Origin: Umezawaea tangerina | Lineage (GTDB): Bacteria > Actinomycetota > Actinomycetes > Mycobacteriales > Pseudonocardiaceae | DNA length: 64,000 nucleotides | Reading direction: 5' to 3' | NCBI RefSeq assembly: GCF_003002815.1 | Contig: NZ_PVTF01000001.1 | Location: 186,001-250,000, forward strand | Shown here: positions 1 through 8,400 of the stretch, piece after piece | Layout: each line of letters begins with the position of its first letter | Position numbering within the stretch: position 1 is the first letter of the stretch | Program-made: the position numbers and the translations under genes | Notes under the pieces: model-generated | Seen by the model: the letters and a program-made list of their open reading frames with translations, nothing else | Databases searched by the model: none | Told to the model about the DNA's origin: nothing

Positions 1-1021
1 GCACGCGGCCCGCCTGGTGCGGCACCGTGCCGGAGGCGTGGTCGAACGGCAGGTCGGCGAGGTGGGTGCCGAGGTAGCCGACCGCGCGGTAGACCGCCTG
101 CACGGGCCAGTCGGTGAACTCGCCGGTGCCGCGGACGCCGCCGTCGCCGGTCAGCTCCATCGTCTCGGTGCGCAGCCCGGTCACCTCGCCGTCGCCGAGC
201 ACCTCGACCGGCGCCTGCAGGAAGTGGAGGTGCAGTCGGCGCGGACGGTCGCGGGTGTCCCGAACGGCCCATTCCTGGAGTGTTTTCACGACCATTTCGA
301 CCTGCTTGTTCGACCGGATCAGCGCCATGCTCGCCGCGCAGAACTCGATCCCCTCGGGGTGCACGACCACCTCGACGTTCGGCGAGTGGTCTAGCTCGCG
401 CAGCTCCAACGGGGTGAACTTGGCCTGCGCCGGACCGCGCCTGCCGAACACGTGGACGTCGGTCACCGGACTGGACGCGAGGCCCTGGTGGACGTTGTCG
501 GGGATGTCGGTGGTGAGCAGTTCGTCGGCGGTCTTCGCGAGGATGCGGGCGACGTCGACGGCGACGTTGCCGACCCCCAGGACGGCGACGCTGGAGGCGG
601 TCAGCGGCCAGGTGCGCGGGACGTCGGGGTGGCCGTCGTACCAGGACACGAAGTCGGCCGCGCCGAAGCTCCCGCGCTGGTCGATGCCGGGGATGTCGAG
701 GTCGCGGTCCTTCTCGGCGCCGGTGGAGAAGATCACCGCGTCGTACATCTCGCGGAGGTCGTCGAGCTTGAGGTCGACGCCGTACTCGACGTTGCCGAAC
801 AGCCGGATGTCCGGTCGTTCGAGCACCCGCTGCAACGCGGTGACGATGCCCTTGATGCGCGGGTGGTCGGGCGCGACGCCGTACCGGATGAGGCCGTAGG
901 GAGCGGGCAACCGCTCGAACAGGTCGATGCTCACGTCGGCGTCGGACTTGGCAAGGAGGTCGGCGGCGTAGATGCCCGCCGGGCCCGCGCCGACGACCGC
1001 GACTCGTGGAGAACGGCTCAT
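1..1021 (-). CDS. Ferredoxin-NADP(+) reductase, FprA type (partial, 3' end off window)
   Basis: Flavoenzyme passing electrons between NADPH and ferredoxin. About 340 of an expected 450 or so residues are visible; the C-terminus lies beyond base 1. Reading down from the ATG at 1021 gives an N-terminal FAD-binding glycine motif (GAGPAGIYAA), a PYGLIRYGVAPDHP stretch typical of adrenodoxin-reductase-like FprA enzymes, and a mid-protein NADP-binding motif (GVGNVAVDVARIL). The gene is divergent from trpG/pabA. An iron-box-like palindrome lies 10 bases upstream of the start, which suggests iron control. The family is clear; which FprA paralogue this is cannot be settled from the visible part. Confidence 0.9.
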   Translation of the reverse strand, partial: MSRSPRVAVVGAGPAGIYAADLLAKSDADVSIDLFERLPAPYGLIRYGVAPDHPRIKGIVTALQRVLERPDIRLFGNVEYGVDLKLDDLREMYDAVIFSTGAEKDRDLDIPGIDQRGSFGAADFVSWYDGHPDVPRTWPLTASSVAVLGVGNVAVDVARILAKTADELLTTDIPDNVHQGLASSPVTDVHVFGRRGPAQAKFTPLELRELDHSPNVEVVVHPEGIEFCAASMALIRSNKQVEMVVKTLQEWAVRDTRDRPRRLHLHFLQAPVEVLGDGEVTGLRTETMELTGDGGVRGTGEFTDWPVQAVYRAVGYLGTHLADLPFDHASGTVPHQAGRV

Positions 1022-1031
1022 ATCCCGAAGT

Positions 1032-1050
1032 TTAGGTGAGCCTAACCTCA
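1032..1050. promoter_or_regulatory. Iron-box-like palindrome (IdeR/DtxR/DmdR-type operator)
   Basis: The 19-bp site TTAGGTGAGCCTAACCTCA matches the IdeR/DtxR-family consensus TTAGGTTAGGCTAACCTAA at 16 of 19 positions by direct comparison. It ends 10 bp upstream of the ferredoxin reductase ATG, where bound repressor would block transcription. Its other edge is 26 bp upstream of the -10 hexamer proposed for trpG/pabA, so it could touch that promoter too. Confidence 0.75.
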
Positions 1051-1075
1051 CTTCTAACGAGAGGTTTGTCACCGC

Positions 1076-1081
1076 TACGCT
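1076..1081 (+). promoter_or_regulatory. -10 hexamer (TACGCT) of a leaderless trpG/pabA promoter
   Basis: TANNNT hexamer followed by exactly six bases and then the ATG at 1088. No Shine-Dalgarno sequence precedes the start. Transcription would begin at or next to the start codon. Confidence 0.6.
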
Positions 1082-1087
1082 GCTGAC

Positions 1088-1732
1088 ATGCGCGTGCTCG
1101 TGGTCGACAACTACGACAGCTTCGTCTACAACCTGGTCCAGTACCTGGCCCAGCTCGACGTGGAATGCGTGGTCCGGCGCAACGACGAGGTGGACTTCGA
1201 CGAGATCGCTACCGTCGGCGGAGTCCTCGTCAGCCCCGGTCCGAGCACTCCCGACCGAGCCGGTTCCAGCATGGACGTGATCCGGCACTGCGCCGCCAAC
1301 GGCGTCCCGGTGCTCGGCGTCTGCCTGGGGCACCAGGCCATCGGAGCCGTCTGGGGCGGCACCGTGGACCTGGCCCCCGAACTGCTGCACGGCAAGACCA
1401 GCATCGTGCACCACACCGGGAAAGGCGTGCTCAAGGGCGTGCCGAACCCGTTCATCGCCACCCGCTACCACTCGTTGACGGTGCTGCCGGACACGATCCC
1501 CGCCGAGTTCGAGGTGACGGCGACGACCGACACCGGCGTGGTCATGGGCATCCGCCACCGCGAGCTCCCGGTCGAGGGCGTCCAGTTCCACCCGGAGTCC
1601 GTGCTCACCGAGGGCGGCCACCGGATGCTGGCCAACTGGCTCGCCGTGTGCGGCCACGAGGTGCCCGAGGCCAAGGTCGCCACCCTGGAGAACGGGATGC
1701 GCACGCTGGCCGCGGCCGCCCGCAACGCCTGA
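1088..1732 (+). CDS. trpG: Anthranilate / aminodeoxychorismate synthase component II (glutamine amidotransferase)
   Basis: Class I glutaminase subunit that supplies ammonia to chorismate for anthranilate (tryptophan) or 4-amino-4-deoxychorismate (folate) synthesis. The protein has 214 residues, normal for TrpG/PabA. The nucleophile is Cys79 in GVCLGHQ and the His/Glu pair is H169/E171 in FHPES; the N-terminal VVDNYDSFVYNL motif is diagnostic. The large chorismate-binding subunit is not adjacent. Position next to the pknB operon is conserved in actinobacteria, where the gene is called trpG or pabA and may serve both pathways. A strong hairpin follows the stop. Confidence 0.93.
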   Translation: MRVLVVDNYDSFVYNLVQYLAQLDVECVVRRNDEVDFDEIATVGGVLVSPGPSTPDRAGSSMDVIRHCAANGVPVLGVCLGHQAIGAVWGGTVDLAPELLHGKTSIVHHTGKGVLKGVPNPFIATRYHSLTVLPDTIPAEFEVTATTDTGVVMGIRHRELPVEGVQFHPESVLTEGGHRMLANWLAVCGHEVPEAKVATLENGMRTLAAAARNA

Positions 1733-1746
1733 CCCCACGCACGGAC

Positions 1747-1778
1747 GAGGCCCTCACCGCGGACGCGGTGAGGGCCTC
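1747..1778 (+). terminator. Hairpin terminator after trpG
   Basis: Perfect 14-bp stem (GAGGCCCTCACCGC with its complement) closing a GGAC tetraloop, 15 bases after the stop codon. No T tract follows, as is common in high-GC actinobacteria. Confidence 0.8.
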
Positions 1779-1837
1779 CCTATGCGGTTGTCCGAACCCG
1801 GACCCGACCCGGACCGACCGCTCCGGGTGACGCGAAA

Positions 1838-1866
1838 GGGCCCTCGCGACGATCCCGCGAGGGCCC
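1838..1866 (-). terminator. Hairpin terminator of the pknB operon
   Basis: An 11-bp perfect stem (GGGCCCTCGCG with its complement) and 7-base loop just after the pknB stop. On the minus strand the stem is followed by TTTCG. Confidence 0.75.
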
Positions 1867-1886
1867 CTCCGTGCGGTTGTCCGAAG

Positions 1887-3887
1887 CTAGTTCGACGGCG
1901 GTGCGCCGGAACCGCCGATCTTGAACTCGCCGATGGTCACGTTCACCCGCTGGTTCTTGGTGAGCTGCGTGCCCGACTTCGGGTCCTGGGTCTGCACCTT
2001 GTTGTTCTTGTTGATGTCCGACACGGCGGTCTTCTCCGTGATGGTCAGCTCGCCGTTCCAGCCGAGGCCGTTCAGCTTGGAGCGCGCCTGGCTCTCGGTC
2101 ATGCCGGTGATGTCGGGCATCGTGATCTGGTTGCCCTTGGACACCGAGAGCGTGACCGTCGACCCCTTCGCGATGCGGCCCGCGCCGGGGGTCTGACCGA
2201 CTACCTCGCCCTGGTCCTTGGGGCTGTCCACTTCCTTGGTCGTGACGGTGAACCCGGCCTTCTCCAGGGTCGCGGTCGCGTCGGCGACCGGCTGCCCGGT
2301 CACGTCGGCCAGCTGCACGGTGTCGGGGCCCTTGCCCACCTTCACCGTCACCACCGCGCCCTTGGCCTGCTTCACGCCCGCCTGCGGGTTCTGCTCGGCC
2401 ACCTTGCCGACCTTGGCGTCGTCGTCGACCTCGACGGTGTCCGGGCTCTGCGCGAACCCCCAGCCGTCGGCGCTCAGCTTCGCCTGCGCGTCCTGCACCG
2501 ACAGACCGGTCACGTCCGGGACGGCGACCTGCTCGGGGCTGGTGCCGTAGGTCAGGGTGATCTCGGTGAACTTCGGCACGGACGTGCCCGCGGCGGGCGT
2601 CACCGCGAACACCTTGTCGATGTCGTCGGCCGTGCAGCGCGCGGACGCGCCGTTCTGGCCCGGCTGGCACGGCACCGGCTCCAGCGCGTACTTCAGGCCG
2701 ACCTCTTCGAGGCTCGCCTTCGCGGCCGTGATGGTCTTCCCGGTCACGCCGGGCACGGTGACCTTGTCCGAGCCCGAGCTGTTGTTGCCGCCGATCAGGC
2801 TGGTGGTGATCCACGCGGCGAGCGCGATCACCGCGATGCAGAGCAGGACGACCAGGGCGATCATGGTCGTCTTCTTCCGCCTCGCCCGGCGCTCGGCGTC
2901 CTCCTCGGCCAGCGGGTCGTACTCGTTCTGCTCGTCGCGCAGCGCCGACGGGCGGTGCCGACCGGAGGACACGACCTCGGTGCGCGGCGTCTGGTTGAGC
3001 ACCGCGGTGCGGTCCTCGGGCGTCATCACGGCCGGGGCCGACGGGCGCTGGCCGGACAGCACGCGCACCAGGTCCGCGCGCATCTCGGCGGCGGACTGGT
3101 AGCGGTTCGCCGGGCCCTTGGCCATGGCCTTGAGCACGATGGCGTCCAGCGCGGGCGTCACCTTCGGGTTCAGCGACGACGGGGACTTCGGGTCCTCCCG
3201 CACGTGCTGGTAGGCGACCGCCACGGGGGAGTCGCCGGTGAACGGCGGCTCGCCGGTCAGCAGCTCGAACAGCACGCAGCCGGAGGCGTACACGTCGCTG
3301 CGGCCGTCGACCGCCTCGCCGCGAGCCTGCTCCGGGGAGAGGTACTGCGCCGTGCCGATGACGGCGGCGGTCTGCGTCACCGCGGCCTGGCCGTCGTGGA
3401 CGGCGCGCGCGATGCCGAAGTCCATCACCTTCACGGCGCCGGACCTGGTGATCATCACGTTGGCGGGCTTCACGTCGCGGTGCACGATGCCGTGCCGGTG
3501 GCTGAAGTCCAGCGCCGCCGACACGTCCGCCATGACCTCCATGGCGCGCTTGCCCGACAGCGGACCCTGGGTCTTCACCATGTCGCGCAGCGTCCGGCCG
3601 TCGACGTACTCCATGACGATGTACGGCAGCGGCCCGTACTCGGTCTGCGTCTCGCCGGTGTCGTAGACCGCGACGATCGCGGGGTGGTTCAGCGCGGCGG
3701 AGTTCTGGGCCTCGCGGCGGAAGCGTTCCTGGAAGGTCTTGTCGCGGGCGAGGTCGGCTCGAAGCACCTTGATCGCCACGTCCCGGCCGAGGCGGACGTC
3801 GCGGCCCTTGTGGACCTCCGACATACCGCCATAGCCCAGGGTCTCACCCAGTTCGTAGCGATTGGAGAGCAGTCGCGGAGTGCTCAT
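1887..3887 (-). CDS. pknB: Ser/Thr protein kinase PknB with four extracellular PASTA domains
   Basis: Membrane receptor kinase that senses muropeptides or lipid II and controls growth, division and envelope synthesis. The 666 residues comprise a kinase domain (about 11-275; VAIK Lys40, HRD Asp138, DFG 156-158), a basic juxtamembrane segment, one TM helix (about 341-362) and four PASTA repeats to the C-terminus. Activation-loop Thr171 and Thr173 sit at the same numbers as the autophosphorylation sites known in M. tuberculosis PknB. The juxtamembrane segment has further Thr sites near 294-303. It is the last gene of the fhaA-fhaB-pstP-rodA-pbpA-pknA-pknB operon, 86 bp after pknA. Confidence 0.97.
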   Translation of the reverse strand: MSTPRLLSNRYELGETLGYGGMSEVHKGRDVRLGRDVAIKVLRADLARDKTFQERFRREAQNSAALNHPAIVAVYDTGETQTEYGPLPYIVMEYVDGRTLRDMVKTQGPLSGKRAMEVMADVSAALDFSHRHGIVHRDVKPANVMITRSGAVKVMDFGIARAVHDGQAAVTQTAAVIGTAQYLSPEQARGEAVDGRSDVYASGCVLFELLTGEPPFTGDSPVAVAYQHVREDPKSPSSLNPKVTPALDAIVLKAMAKGPANRYQSAAEMRADLVRVLSGQRPSAPAVMTPEDRTAVLNQTPRTEVVSSGRHRPSALRDEQNEYDPLAEEDAERRARRKKTTMIALVVLLCIAVIALAAWITTSLIGGNNSSGSDKVTVPGVTGKTITAAKASLEEVGLKYALEPVPCQPGQNGASARCTADDIDKVFAVTPAAGTSVPKFTEITLTYGTSPEQVAVPDVTGLSVQDAQAKLSADGWGFAQSPDTVEVDDDAKVGKVAEQNPQAGVKQAKGAVVTVKVGKGPDTVQLADVTGQPVADATATLEKAGFTVTTKEVDSPKDQGEVVGQTPGAGRIAKGSTVTLSVSKGNQITMPDITGMTESQARSKLNGLGWNGELTITEKTAVSDINKNNKVQTQDPKSGTQLTKNQRVNVTIGEFKIGGSGAPPSN

Positions 3888-3973
3888 CAGTGCGTCGTCC
3901 CGCTCCTCGTCAACGGTCTAACCATCGTGTCTAGCAGTTCGGTTCCGTGCCTGCACAGCCTGGCCTGTTCCGG

Positions 3974-5461
3974 TCAAGTAGGCACACAGGTCACCCTCAC
4001 CCGTGAGCCGATCGCAACATCACCCGACGGTGCCACGTCGGAGACCAGGCACCGGTTCTGCTCCCGCGGCTGCTCACCGCTGTTCGTCTGCGACTCGGGG
4101 AGCAGGCCGTACCCCGCCAGCTTCTCCGTCGCCTCGTTCACCGGCAGGTCCAGGAAGTCCGACTTCACGATCCGGACCACCGGTTTGTTCGGTCCCAACT
4201 GCCCGGACGCGCTGGGCTGCGCGTCGTCACCGGGGTTCTGCGCGGGGCGTGCACCCGAGGTCTCCGGGCTGCTGCTCGACCCGGTGGTGCCCGTGCTCCT
4301 CAGCGCCTCGCGCAGCACGAAGACCCCGAGCACGATCAGCGCGACCACCAGGATCCCGACCATAACCCACAGGACGGCCTTCGTTTTCCCCTGCGGTCGC
4401 GGCGGGAGCGGCAACGGACGGAAGTTACCCGTGTGCGGGCTGTTGATGGGCAGTGGGTGCTGACCGCTCGGCATGCCCTGCTGCTGCACCGGCGGGAAGC
4501 CCGGCTGGGAGGCGGGGTGGGAGATGGGGTGCGACGTCGGGTGGGACGTCGGGTGCGCCATCTGCAGTCCGGGGTGCGTCATCACCGGACCGGTGGCGAG
4601 GTTGAGGCCGGAGGGCGCGGGAAGCGGCTGACCAGCGCGGATGGCACCGACCGCGGCCGCGAACTCACCGCCGTTGCGGTAGCGCTGCCTCGGGTCCTTG
4701 ACCAGGGTCGCCTCGATCAGCGCGCGCGGACCGGTCGGCACGTCCGGCGGCAGCGGCGGCGCGATGTCGCGGATGTGCATCATCGCGACCGTGACCGCGT
4801 TCTCCGACCGGAACGGCCGGTGCCCGGTGAGGCACTCGTAGCCGCACACGGCCAGCGCGTACACGTCGCTCGCGGGCTCGGCGTCGTGGCCGAGCGCCTG
4901 CTCGGGGGCGATGTAGTGGGCGGTCCCCATGACCATGCCGTTGCGGGTCACCGGTGCCGCGTCCGCCGCCTTCGCGATCCCGAAGTCGGTGATCTTCACC
5001 TTGCCGGTCGGGGTGACCAGGATGTTGCCCGGCTTCACGTCGCGGTGCACCAGCCCGCGCTCGTGCGCCGCCTGCAACGCGGTCCCGGCCTGCTGGAGGA
5101 CGTCCAGCGTGCGGTCGACGGTCAGCCTGCCGCGCGCGATGATCGCCGCCAGCGGCTCGCCCTCGACCAGCTCCATCACCAGGTAGGCCGTGTCCTCCGG
5201 CCCGTCCGGCATGGACGCCGTCTCGCCGTAGTCGTGCACCGCGGCGATGCCGGGGTGGTTCAGCGACGCGGTCGTCCGCGCCTCGATGCGGAAGCGCGTG
5301 AGGAACTCCGCGTCACCGCTGAGGTCGGCCTTGAGCACCTTGACCGCGACGTTGCGGTCGAGCCTGGTGTCCTCGGCCTCCCAGACCTCGCCCATGCCGC
5401 CGACGGCGATCCGCCTGCTGAGGCGGTACCGCTCGGCGAGGAGCTGGCCGGTGATCAGCAT
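3974..5461 (-). CDS. pknA: Ser/Thr protein kinase PknA with an added C-terminal PASTA-like domain
   Basis: Transmembrane kinase acting with PknB on cell-shape and division proteins. Of 495 residues, the kinase spans about 10-275 (Lys41, HRD Asp141, DFG 159-161). Activation-loop Thr172 is kept, but the second site two residues later is Asn174. A His-Pro-rich linker with repeated [12 protein letters not shown] units (about 298-320) leads to a TM helix (about 361-383). Residues 428-495 look like one PASTA domain ([18 protein letters not shown], two Cys), whereas mycobacterial PknA is known to have only a short extracellular tail. The start codon overlaps the pbpA stop in TGATG, implying translational coupling. 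Confidence 0.93.
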   Translation of the reverse strand: MLITGQLLAERYRLSRRIAVGGMGEVWEAEDTRLDRNVAVKVLKADLSGDAEFLTRFRIEARTTASLNHPGIAAVHDYGETASMPDGPEDTAYLVMELVEGEPLAAIIARGRLTVDRTLDVLQQAGTALQAAHERGLVHRDVKPGNILVTPTGKVKITDFGIAKAADAAPVTRNGMVMGTAHYIAPEQALGHDAEPASDVYALAVCGYECLTGHRPFRSENAVTVAMMHIRDIAPPLPPDVPTGPRALIEATLVKDPRQRYRNGGEFAAAVGAIRAGQPLPAPSGLNLATGPVMTHPGLQMAHPTSHPTSHPISHPASQPGFPPVQQQGMPSGQHPLPINSPHTGNFRPLPLPPRPQGKTKAVLWVMVGILVVALIVLGVFVLREALRSTGTTGSSSSPETSGARPAQNPGDDAQPSASGQLGPNKPVVRIVKSDFLDLPVNEATEKLAGYGLLPESQTNSGEQPREQNRCLVSDVAPSGDVAIGSRVRVTCVPT

Positions 5462-6936
5462 CAGCGGCCAGCCAGGTAGGCGCCGATGACCGCCCTGCCG
5501 ACGGGGGCGGCGACCTTGCCGCCGGTCGCGCCGAGGCCGCGGTCACCACCGTTCTCGACGATCACCGCGACCGCGATGGTGGGCTTCTCGGCGGGCGCGA
5601 AGGCGATGTACCAGGCGTGCGGCGGCACCGCGGCCGGGTCGACGCCGTGCTCGGCGGTACCGGTCTTCGACGCGATGTTCACGCCGGTGAGCCTGCCCTC
5701 GCCGCCGGTGTTCGTCTCGGACTTCAGCATCATGTCGCGCAGCGTGTTCGCCGTCTGCGGGCTGATCGCGTCCTCGGCCTCGTCCGGCTTGGTCTCGTCG
5801 ATGACCGACAGGTCCGGCGCGATCAGCTTCTGCACCAGGTACGGCTTCATCCGCACCCCGCCGTTGGCGATGGTGCCCGCGATGACCGCGTTCTCCAGGG
5901 GAGTCATGTCGACGACCCGCTGGCCGATGCCGCTCTGGAACAGCGCGGCCTTGTCCGGCACCGGGCCGTAGGTCGACGCGGCCACCGTCTGCGGGACGGT
6001 CAGCTCCTTGTCGTTCATGCCGAACTTGTTCGCCTGCTTGGTCAGCTTCTGCTCGCCCAGCTCACCCGCGAGCTCGGCGAACGCGGTGTTGCACGACCGG
6101 GCCAGCGCCTCTTCCATGCTGGCCGTGCTGCCGCTGCCGCAGTTCGTCTCGTTGAAGTTCGGCAGCTGGGTGTTCGTGTTCGGCAGCGTGATGGTCGGCG
6201 CCGCGGTCAGCTGGGTGTCCTTGGTCTTGCCGTCCTCCAGCGCCGCCGCCGCCACGACGACCTTCCAGGTCGAACCGGGCGGGTAGGTCGCCTGGACCGC
6301 CCGGTTCAGCGTGGGCTGGTCGCCGCCCTCGGCGGTGTACTCCTGCCAGGCCTTCTCCTGCTCGTCGCCGTCGTGGCTGGCGAGCCGGTTCGGGTCGTAG
6401 GACGGCGTGCTCACCATGCCGAGGATGGCCCCGGTCTGCGGGTTGAGCGCAACCACCGAACCGGTGAAACCGCGGGTGGTCATCTCGTCGTACGCGGTCT
6501 GCTGGACCTTCGGGTCGACGGTCAGCTGGAGGCTGGCGCCCTTCGGGTCCCGACCGGTGATCACGTCGGACAGCCTGCGCGCGAACAGCCGGTCGTCCGA
6601 GCCGTTGAGCAGGTCGTCCTCGATGCGCTCGACGCCACCGCTGCCGTAGGTCAGCGAGTAGTACCCGGTGACCGGCGCGTACGCCGGGCCGTTCGCGTAG
6701 ACCCGCTGGTAGCGGTAGGAGTCGTCGGTGGCCTTGACGTTCGCGATGGGCGTGCCGTCGCTCGCGATGATCTGGCCGCGCTCGCGCGAGTACTCGTTGA
6801 GCAGGACGCGCTGCCGGTTGTGGTCGTCCTTGCGGTAGTCGTCGGCCTTGATCACCTGCACGTACGTCGCGTTGCCCATGAGCAGCAGGATCATCACCAT
6901 CATGGCGATGCCCACGCGGCGGAGCGGTGTGTTCAT
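5461..6936 (-). CDS. pbpA: Class B penicillin-binding protein PbpA (transpeptidase)
   Basis: Peptidoglycan D,D-transpeptidase working with the SEDS glycosyltransferase encoded immediately upstream. The 491-residue protein has an N-terminal TM anchor (about 9-28), a dimerisation region (about 50-180) and a transpeptidase domain with GSTWK (nucleophile Ser222, Lys225), SCN at 281-283 and KTG at 424-426. The ATG at 6936 was chosen because it overlaps the rodA stop as ATGA and precedes the TM anchor; a reading frame continues upstream on the same strand, but only as an artefact through rodA. Confidence 0.95.
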   Translation of the reverse strand: MNTPLRRVGIAMMVMILLLMGNATYVQVIKADDYRKDDHNRQRVLLNEYSRERGQIIASDGTPIANVKATDDSYRYQRVYANGPAYAPVTGYYSLTYGSGGVERIEDDLLNGSDDRLFARRLSDVITGRDPKGASLQLTVDPKVQQTAYDEMTTRGFTGSVVALNPQTGAILGMVSTPSYDPNRLASHDGDEQEKAWQEYTAEGGDQPTLNRAVQATYPPGSTWKVVVAAAALEDGKTKDTQLTAAPTITLPNTNTQLPNFNETNCGSGSTASMEEALARSCNTAFAELAGELGEQKLTKQANKFGMNDKELTVPQTVAASTYGPVPDKAALFQSGIGQRVVDMTPLENAVIAGTIANGGVRMKPYLVQKLIAPDLSVIDETKPDEAEDAISPQTANTLRDMMLKSETNTGGEGRLTGVNIASKTGTAEHGVDPAAVPPHAWYIAFAPAEKPTIAVAVIVENGGDRGLGATGGKVAAPVGRAVIGAYLAGR

Positions 6937-8396
6937 TTGGGACGCTCCACCATGACTGTGTACTGGTCCGCGATCGCGGGCTGCTGCGGCTTCGGCTTCG
7001 GCACGACCTTCGGGCCGCGCGCGGCGTCCGAGATGCGCAGCAGCAGTGCGACGAGGACGTAGTTGGCCAGCAGCGACGAGCCGCCGTAGGACAGGAACGG
7101 GGCGGTGATGCCGGTCATCGGGATCAGCTTGGTGACACCGCCGACGACGATGAAGACCTGGAAGCACAGCGCGAAGCTGAGACCGCCGCCGAGCAGCTTG
7201 CCGAAGCTGTCCCGCACCGCGATCGCGCTGCGCAGGCCGCGCATCGAGAACACCATGTAGACCAGCAGCATCGCGGACAGGCCGACGAACCCGAGCTCCT
7301 CGCCGATCGCGGACGTGATGAAGTCCGTGTTCGCCTCGGGGATCAGGTCGGGCCTGCCGGCGCCGAGACCGGCGCCGAAGATGCCGCCGGTGCCCAGCCC
7401 GAACAGGGACTGGGCGATCTGGAAGCCACCGCCCGGCAGGTCGTAGGTCGCCAGCGGGTCCAGCCAGTTCGACACGCGCTGCTGCACGTGGTTGAACAGC
7501 TTCCACGCCACGACCGCGCCGCCGGAGAACAGCACGAGGCCGACCACGACCCAGGCCGCCCGCTCGGTGGCCACGTAGAGCAGCACCAGCACGATGCCGA
7601 AGAACAGCAGCGAGCTGCCGAGGTCCTTCTGCAGCACCATGATGCTCACGCCGACCGCCCACGCGGCGACCAGCGGACCGAGGTCGCGGGCCCGTGGCAG
7701 GTCGAGGCCGAGGAACTGCCTGCCCGCCGCGGTGAACAGGTCCCGCTTCGACACCAGGAACGCCGCGAAGAACACCATCAGCAGGATCTTCGCGAACTCG
7801 CCCGGCTGGATCGAGAACGCCCCGAACGTCAGCCAGATCTTCGCGCCGTTGATCTCCGGCGCGATGAAGCTCGGCAGGATGCCCGGCAGGATCAGCGCGA
7901 CCAGGCCGACCAGACCCGCCGTGTACCCGTACTTCGCCAGCGTCCGGTGGTCGGACACGAACTTGAGCACGAGGCAGAACAGGATCAGCGCGACCGCCGT
8001 CCACAGCACCTGCTTCGGGGCCTTCGCGGAGTACAGCTCACCCGCGAAGACCTCGCCCTCGTTGGCCAGGTCGATCCGGTGGATCATCACCAGCCCGAGG
8101 CCGTTGAGCAGCGCGACGCACGGCAGGATCACCGGGTCCGCGTACGGCGCCCACTTCCGGACGGCGAGATGCGCCACCGCGAACAAGGCCATGTAGGCCA
8201 AGCCGTAGTAGACGATCTGCATCGTCAGTTCCTGCTCCTGGTTGGCCTCCACCAGGATGAGCGCGGCCGTCACCAAGGCCGAGGCGAACCCGAGCATGAC
8301 GAGTTCGGTGCCCCGTCTCGTGGGCGGCCTCAAACCCGGCGACGTGCTGCTGGCCGCAGCGAGCGGCGCCTCCCCGGTGGGGACCGGCGAACCCAT
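6933..8396 (-). CDS. rodA: SEDS-family peptidoglycan glycosyltransferase RodA/FtsW
   Basis: Polytopic membrane enzyme polymerising lipid II during cell elongation, paired with the PbpA transpeptidase. The 487 residues contain about ten to twelve hydrophobic segments and SEDS motifs such as DLGSSLLFFG and NTDFITSAIGEELGF, plus a C-terminal FLSYGGSS. The first 30 residues are hydrophilic and Pro/Ser-rich. It follows pstP after 4 bp and overlaps pbpA by 4 bp. Confidence 0.95.
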   Translation of the reverse strand: MGSPVPTGEAPLAAASSTSPGLRPPTRRGTELVMLGFASALVTAALILVEANQEQELTMQIVYYGLAYMALFAVAHLAVRKWAPYADPVILPCVALLNGLGLVMIHRIDLANEGEVFAGELYSAKAPKQVLWTAVALILFCLVLKFVSDHRTLAKYGYTAGLVGLVALILPGILPSFIAPEINGAKIWLTFGAFSIQPGEFAKILLMVFFAAFLVSKRDLFTAAGRQFLGLDLPRARDLGPLVAAWAVGVSIMVLQKDLGSSLLFFGIVLVLLYVATERAAWVVVGLVLFSGGAVVAWKLFNHVQQRVSNWLDPLATYDLPGGGFQIAQSLFGLGTGGIFGAGLGAGRPDLIPEANTDFITSAIGEELGFVGLSAMLLVYMVFSMRGLRSAIAVRDSFGKLLGGGLSFALCFQVFIVVGGVTKLIPMTGITAPFLSYGGSSLLANYVLVALLLRISDAARGPKVVPKPKPQQPAIADQYTVMVERPK

Positions 8397-8400
8397 CGAC

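Noticed and set aside
1782-4463. 893-codon plus-strand open frame
   Set aside because: It is antisense to pknB and pknA; the Arg/Gly/His-rich, repetitive translation is the usual high-GC shadow of a real gene.
5461-8004. N-terminal extension of PbpA through rodA
   Set aside because: The extra residues are a frame-shifted reading of rodA. The ATG at 6936 overlaps the rodA stop and starts at the TM anchor.
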